NCBI GenBank assembly: GCA_018398765.1
Contig: JAHBMJ010001060.1
Coordinates: forward strand, 1-36,378
Source of the DNA: Chromera velia
Lineage: Eukaryota; Sar; Chromeraceae
Direction of reading: 5' to 3'
Length of the DNA stretch: 36,378 nucleotides
Below, in pieces: positions 33,827-36,378 of the stretch. Every line of letters begins with the position of its first letter. The stretch's first letter is position 1. The position numbers and the translations under genes were made by a program. The notes beneath the pieces were generated by a model. It searched no databases. It saw nothing but the letters and a program-made list of their open reading frames with translations, and was not told the origin of the DNA.

Positions 33827-34287
33827 AGATTCCTATATTATATGATCTAGCCTATATGATCATGATGATGGTAATGAATGGTTCAAGTCTAAGTTCAAGT
33901 TTAACATTGAAAATTCAAGTTAAGGGCCACTTAGTACACGCTCAAGAACATTATGCGTGCCTAGATGCATGTCTATAGATCGATGCATACGCTCACTATT
34001 AGAGTCACTAATATTTACTAATCACTAATCACTCTAGTATTTGCTAAAATATATGTTGTTCAATCAGCTACTGATGATTTCAGGAATAATTAAGAATACT
34101 TTAATCAATCAGTCTAGACTTTGATATACCTAGCTAGATAATTAAATATAATAATGAGTGAAGCCTCATACTTAGTCTATATACACAGTCTAGACCCGGC
34201 TCCTAGCTAGCTAGCTCTGCTACAGTGAAGGGCGAAGCTCTATGGGTTAAGTTATCAATGTTAAACTAGATGTTAAATCAATGGAAT
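33827..34287. other. AT-rich spacer downstream of the fluoride exporter
   Basis: The stretch is AT-rich and repetitive on a small scale, with tagctagctagc near 34203-34214. No exon or clear polyadenylation signal was recognised. Confidence 0.45.
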
Positions 34288-35754
34288 TCACAGCAAATGC
34301 CAGAAGACGCTTCCATACAGCAAAATTGCAGGAACAAGAGAAGCAAAAACTGAGGCTGTCCCATAGAAGTAGGCATTCGTCCTTGACAGAGACGACAGCC
34401 CAATCAATTCACCAGCCCATGAAGAGACAGTCGAGAGACAGCCAGAGAAACCAGACACGACATCAAGCAAAATAGAGGCAGCGCGCTCTTCCTCATCAGC
34501 GGTGCCTGTCAGCCACACATCAATCATCACAGTAGCAGACAGCAGCGCTGCATCGATCACCGTTGCCCCCACATTTGCAATGAAAGTCCCCATTGGGAAT
34601 TTCCCTTTGAATCGGGGACGTGTGTTCAATCTTCCGAGCTGCCATCGGAGGGATGCTCCAAAAGGTGCAAACAAACCGGGAAGCCAGTACGTTTTGACAT
34701 TGAAAGGCACGGCATCCCATTTCTGATTCCCCGCGGTCCCTACAACCACGGCTGCCAGACACAAGCTCCACGCACACAGAGAACCCACACCTCCCACAAC
34801 AAGCAGCACTTTGTTGTCCAACCCCTGGACCTCAACAGGCGGTGCTGCTGCTGCTGCTGCTGCTTGAGATTCCTCCCCTCCCTCCCCCTCCTCCTTCTCT
34901 TCCTCTTTCTCATTTGTCCGACTGAGCTGTCCTTCTGCAACCAAGACTGCATCAAGAAAGTCCTCGAAAACGCCGTCCATGGAGGAAAAGGACGAGGAGC
35001 GATGATCATGCAAATGGTGCGGGTGCTGATGATGCGTTTGATGAGACTGCCCCTCTCCATTGTGCACATGGACTTGCTCTTCCCCCCCCGCCCTCCCTCT
35101 CAACAGCTCCTTCCAAGTCGCCCTCCACCTCTCTTTCCTCTCGTCCACCTCGTCCTTTCCTGCCCCACCCCCAAGTTCAGACGAGGATTTCGGTCCGTCC
35201 CCTGTCCCCCTTCCGTTCGTCTCCCTCTCATCACTTGTGGGAGGAGTCGGTTCTTCTTCTTGTTCTTGGTCATCCTCCCGTCGTCTGCAGCTCTCTGCTA
35301 GGAGTTCAAGCATCTCACAGAAGTGCACACCAACCACGAACGAAGCCAGACCGCACCACGTCCCTAGAATCAGGATCACAATCGCACTCCCCACCCGTGC
35401 CCTCACAAGCTCTTCCAAAGCCTGCACCATCCAGGAGGCAAATGTTGTCAGGGACCCACAGAACCCGACAGTCAGACCTATATACACCGAGGGGGCAGTC
35501 AGCCTATGCACATGTCTCTGCCAGGTGATGAGCACCCCCATCAAAAACGACCCCAGTGAGTTACACGCAAGCTCAGGGAACAGAGGCCGCTTGGATATGA
35601 GACCCCGGAAGGCTCCGTGGGAGCCAAACAGAACCCCGAGGCCATCCCTCACAAGAAACCCCAGGATTGCAAACAGGGCAATGAAAGACAAGTCTCGCAG
35701 AACCGTCTCGACGTGCCAAGAAGTGAAACCGCGATGACGGTGATGAGGGCTCAT
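34288..35754 (-). CDS. FEX: Fluoride exporter with two fused CrcB domains (FEX), 488 residues
   Basis: A single uninterrupted exon runs from ATG 35754 to TGA 34288. FEX/Fluc proteins are membrane channels that let fluoride leave the cell. In eukaryotes two CrcB-like halves are fused. Half 1 (about 20-150) has the G-x-x-x-R turn with R36, the CNSLGSF motif with N65, and GFCGSLTTFASW (98-109), the fluoride-path signature. A further membrane segment (about 315-342) separates the halves and should set them in opposite orientation. Half 2 (about 358-488) has FGASLRW with R370, FIANVG with N394 and GFSGCLSTVSSW (435-446). In half 2 the usual T-T-F is S-T-V. The linker (about 152-312) is long and charged, with a His-rich cluster (229-251), acidic runs and a seven-Ala tract coded by a (GCA)n repeat. 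Site at the plasma membrane is inferred from the family. Confidence 0.92.
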   Translation of the reverse strand: MSPHHRHRGFTSWHVETVLRDLSFIALFAILGFLVRDGLGVLFGSHGAFRGLISKRPLFPELACNSLGSFLMGVLITWQRHVHRLTAPSVYIGLTVGFCGSLTTFASWMVQALEELVRARVGSAIVILILGTWCGLASFVVGVHFCEMLELLAESCRRREDDQEQEEEPTPPTSDERETNGRGTGDGPKSSSELGGGAGKDEVDERKERWRATWKELLRGRAGGEEQVHVHNGEGQSHQTHHQHPHHLHDHRSSSFSSMDGVFEDFLDAVLVAEGQLSRTNEKEEEKEEGEGGEESQAAAAAAAPPVEVQGLDNKVLLVVGGVGSLCAWSLCLAAVVVGTAGNQKWDAVPFNVKTYWLPGLFAPFGASLRWQLGRLNTRPRFKGKFPMGTFIANVGATVIDAALLSATVMIDVWLTGTADEEERAASILLDVVSGFSGCLSTVSSWAGELIGLSSLSRTNAYFYGTASVFASLVPAILLYGSVFWHLL

Positions 35755-36378
35755 TTTGTCCTGATGTCTCTCCTCACCCGGACCACAAGTGAAGCTCTAG
35801 ACGTCCCGGAAAGACTCACTACCGAGACGGGGGGGGGGCAAAGGAGGCTGACATTGAACTGAAGGAAAGATGCTGCCAGTCTTTCTTGCCCGTCTCCTAC
35901 CCCCAGCACCCTGCAATCATGCCGCAGCAGCTGCACGATAGCTGCATGCACGCGCGCGCTTAATTTTCCGGGCCATGGAGCGCGGAGCACCCATGCATGA
36001 GCACCTCACACCGATACGATTTTTGTTGTGGCTATGGACTACGTACAGTATCGTGCAAGTACGGTGCAACCACTCACTGAGGGTCATTCCACAACACAGC
36101 TGTTCCCCTTATAGGCCCCCTCTTTGCACCCAAGACTGCAAGTGCTGGAGGCGCACTCCTTCCTTCTTTTCCCCGATCGTGACAGCTTCGACCTGTGGCT
36201 GAAGGGGCAGACTGAACTTTCAGACTGCCTGGATACGGGGCGGCTCGATCTATTGACCTTTCCCCTCTGATCTTCGTTCCTGTGCGGACTCTCCGACCCC
36301 TGTGTAGAGAGGACGAGAGCATTGATAGATGAGGCTGGGGGTCTGTAGGCAGCTGGTGCTGCTTCTGTCCGTTCTGCA
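35755..36378. other. Upstream region of the fluoride exporter, no gene seen
   Basis: No exon is supported to the right edge. It should contain the FEX promoter, but I recognise no TATA box or other element with confidence. Several gcatgcacgcgcgcgc-like alternating purine-pyrimidine bases lie near 35943-35960. Confidence 0.4.

Noticed and set aside
33850..33920. tRNA-like ggttcaagtc near 33880
   Set aside because: No matching A box, acceptor stem or cloverleaf could be folded around it.
35060..35737. A 225-codon plus-strand frame opposite FEX
   Set aside because: It is rich in Ser, Pro and Leu and is a shadow of the FEX gene, whose motifs are unambiguous.

Overview
The window looks like nuclear DNA of a unicellular eukaryote. 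The genes have introns with ordinary GT-AG borders, are far apart, and sit among abundant simple-sequence DNA and transposon remnants. A chromerid alga (Chromera velia-like, Alveolata) fits best: long spliced genes, ankyrin-repeat relics, and a fused two-domain fluoride exporter. This is an inference from style, not from a diagnostic gene. The regular GT-AG borders argue against a dinoflagellate. No operons, ribosome binding sites, CRISPR arrays, rRNA genes or convincing tRNA genes were seen.

Layout from left to right. 1-1977: GA, CA, GGAT and CAGA simple repeats with no supported gene. 1978-4285, minus strand: a group of small exons. These are a chain of four exons of unknown function (1978-2749), the C-terminal lobe of a protein kinase (about 3061-3360), and a small candidate gene with a possible histone-fold-like stretch (4026-4285). 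4300-7300: AT and CT/GT microsatellites, then an AT-rich island with inverted repeats. 7359-12763, minus strand: one gene of eight exons, all joined in phase 0, encoding a coiled-coil protein of about 1118 residues. 13640-14150 is AT-rich, followed by a degenerate minisatellite of about 1.5 kb (14193-15725).

16708-20073, plus strand: a six-exon gene for a secreted or Golgi-lumenal protein of about 510 residues that resembles a glycosyltransferase. 21391-22121, minus strand: the 3' end of a LINE-type retrotransposon with a (GTTA)n tail. 23428-24509: about 1.1 kb of almost pure pyrimidine on the plus strand. 24918-25657, minus strand: the terminal exon of an unrecognised gene. 27523-28010: a non-coding element with terminal inverted repeats and a 208-bp internal duplication. 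28781-32208, plus strand: a broken ankyrin-repeat gene. 33240-33826: a second TIR element, built from TATCG repeats. 34288-35754, minus strand: an intact single-exon fluoride exporter (FEX) with two CrcB halves and a long His-rich linker.

The genes do not form an obvious pathway. The exon models were built by hand from splice signals, reading phase and codon continuity. The eight-exon and six-exon models are strongly self-consistent. The small minus-strand genes at the left are tentative.
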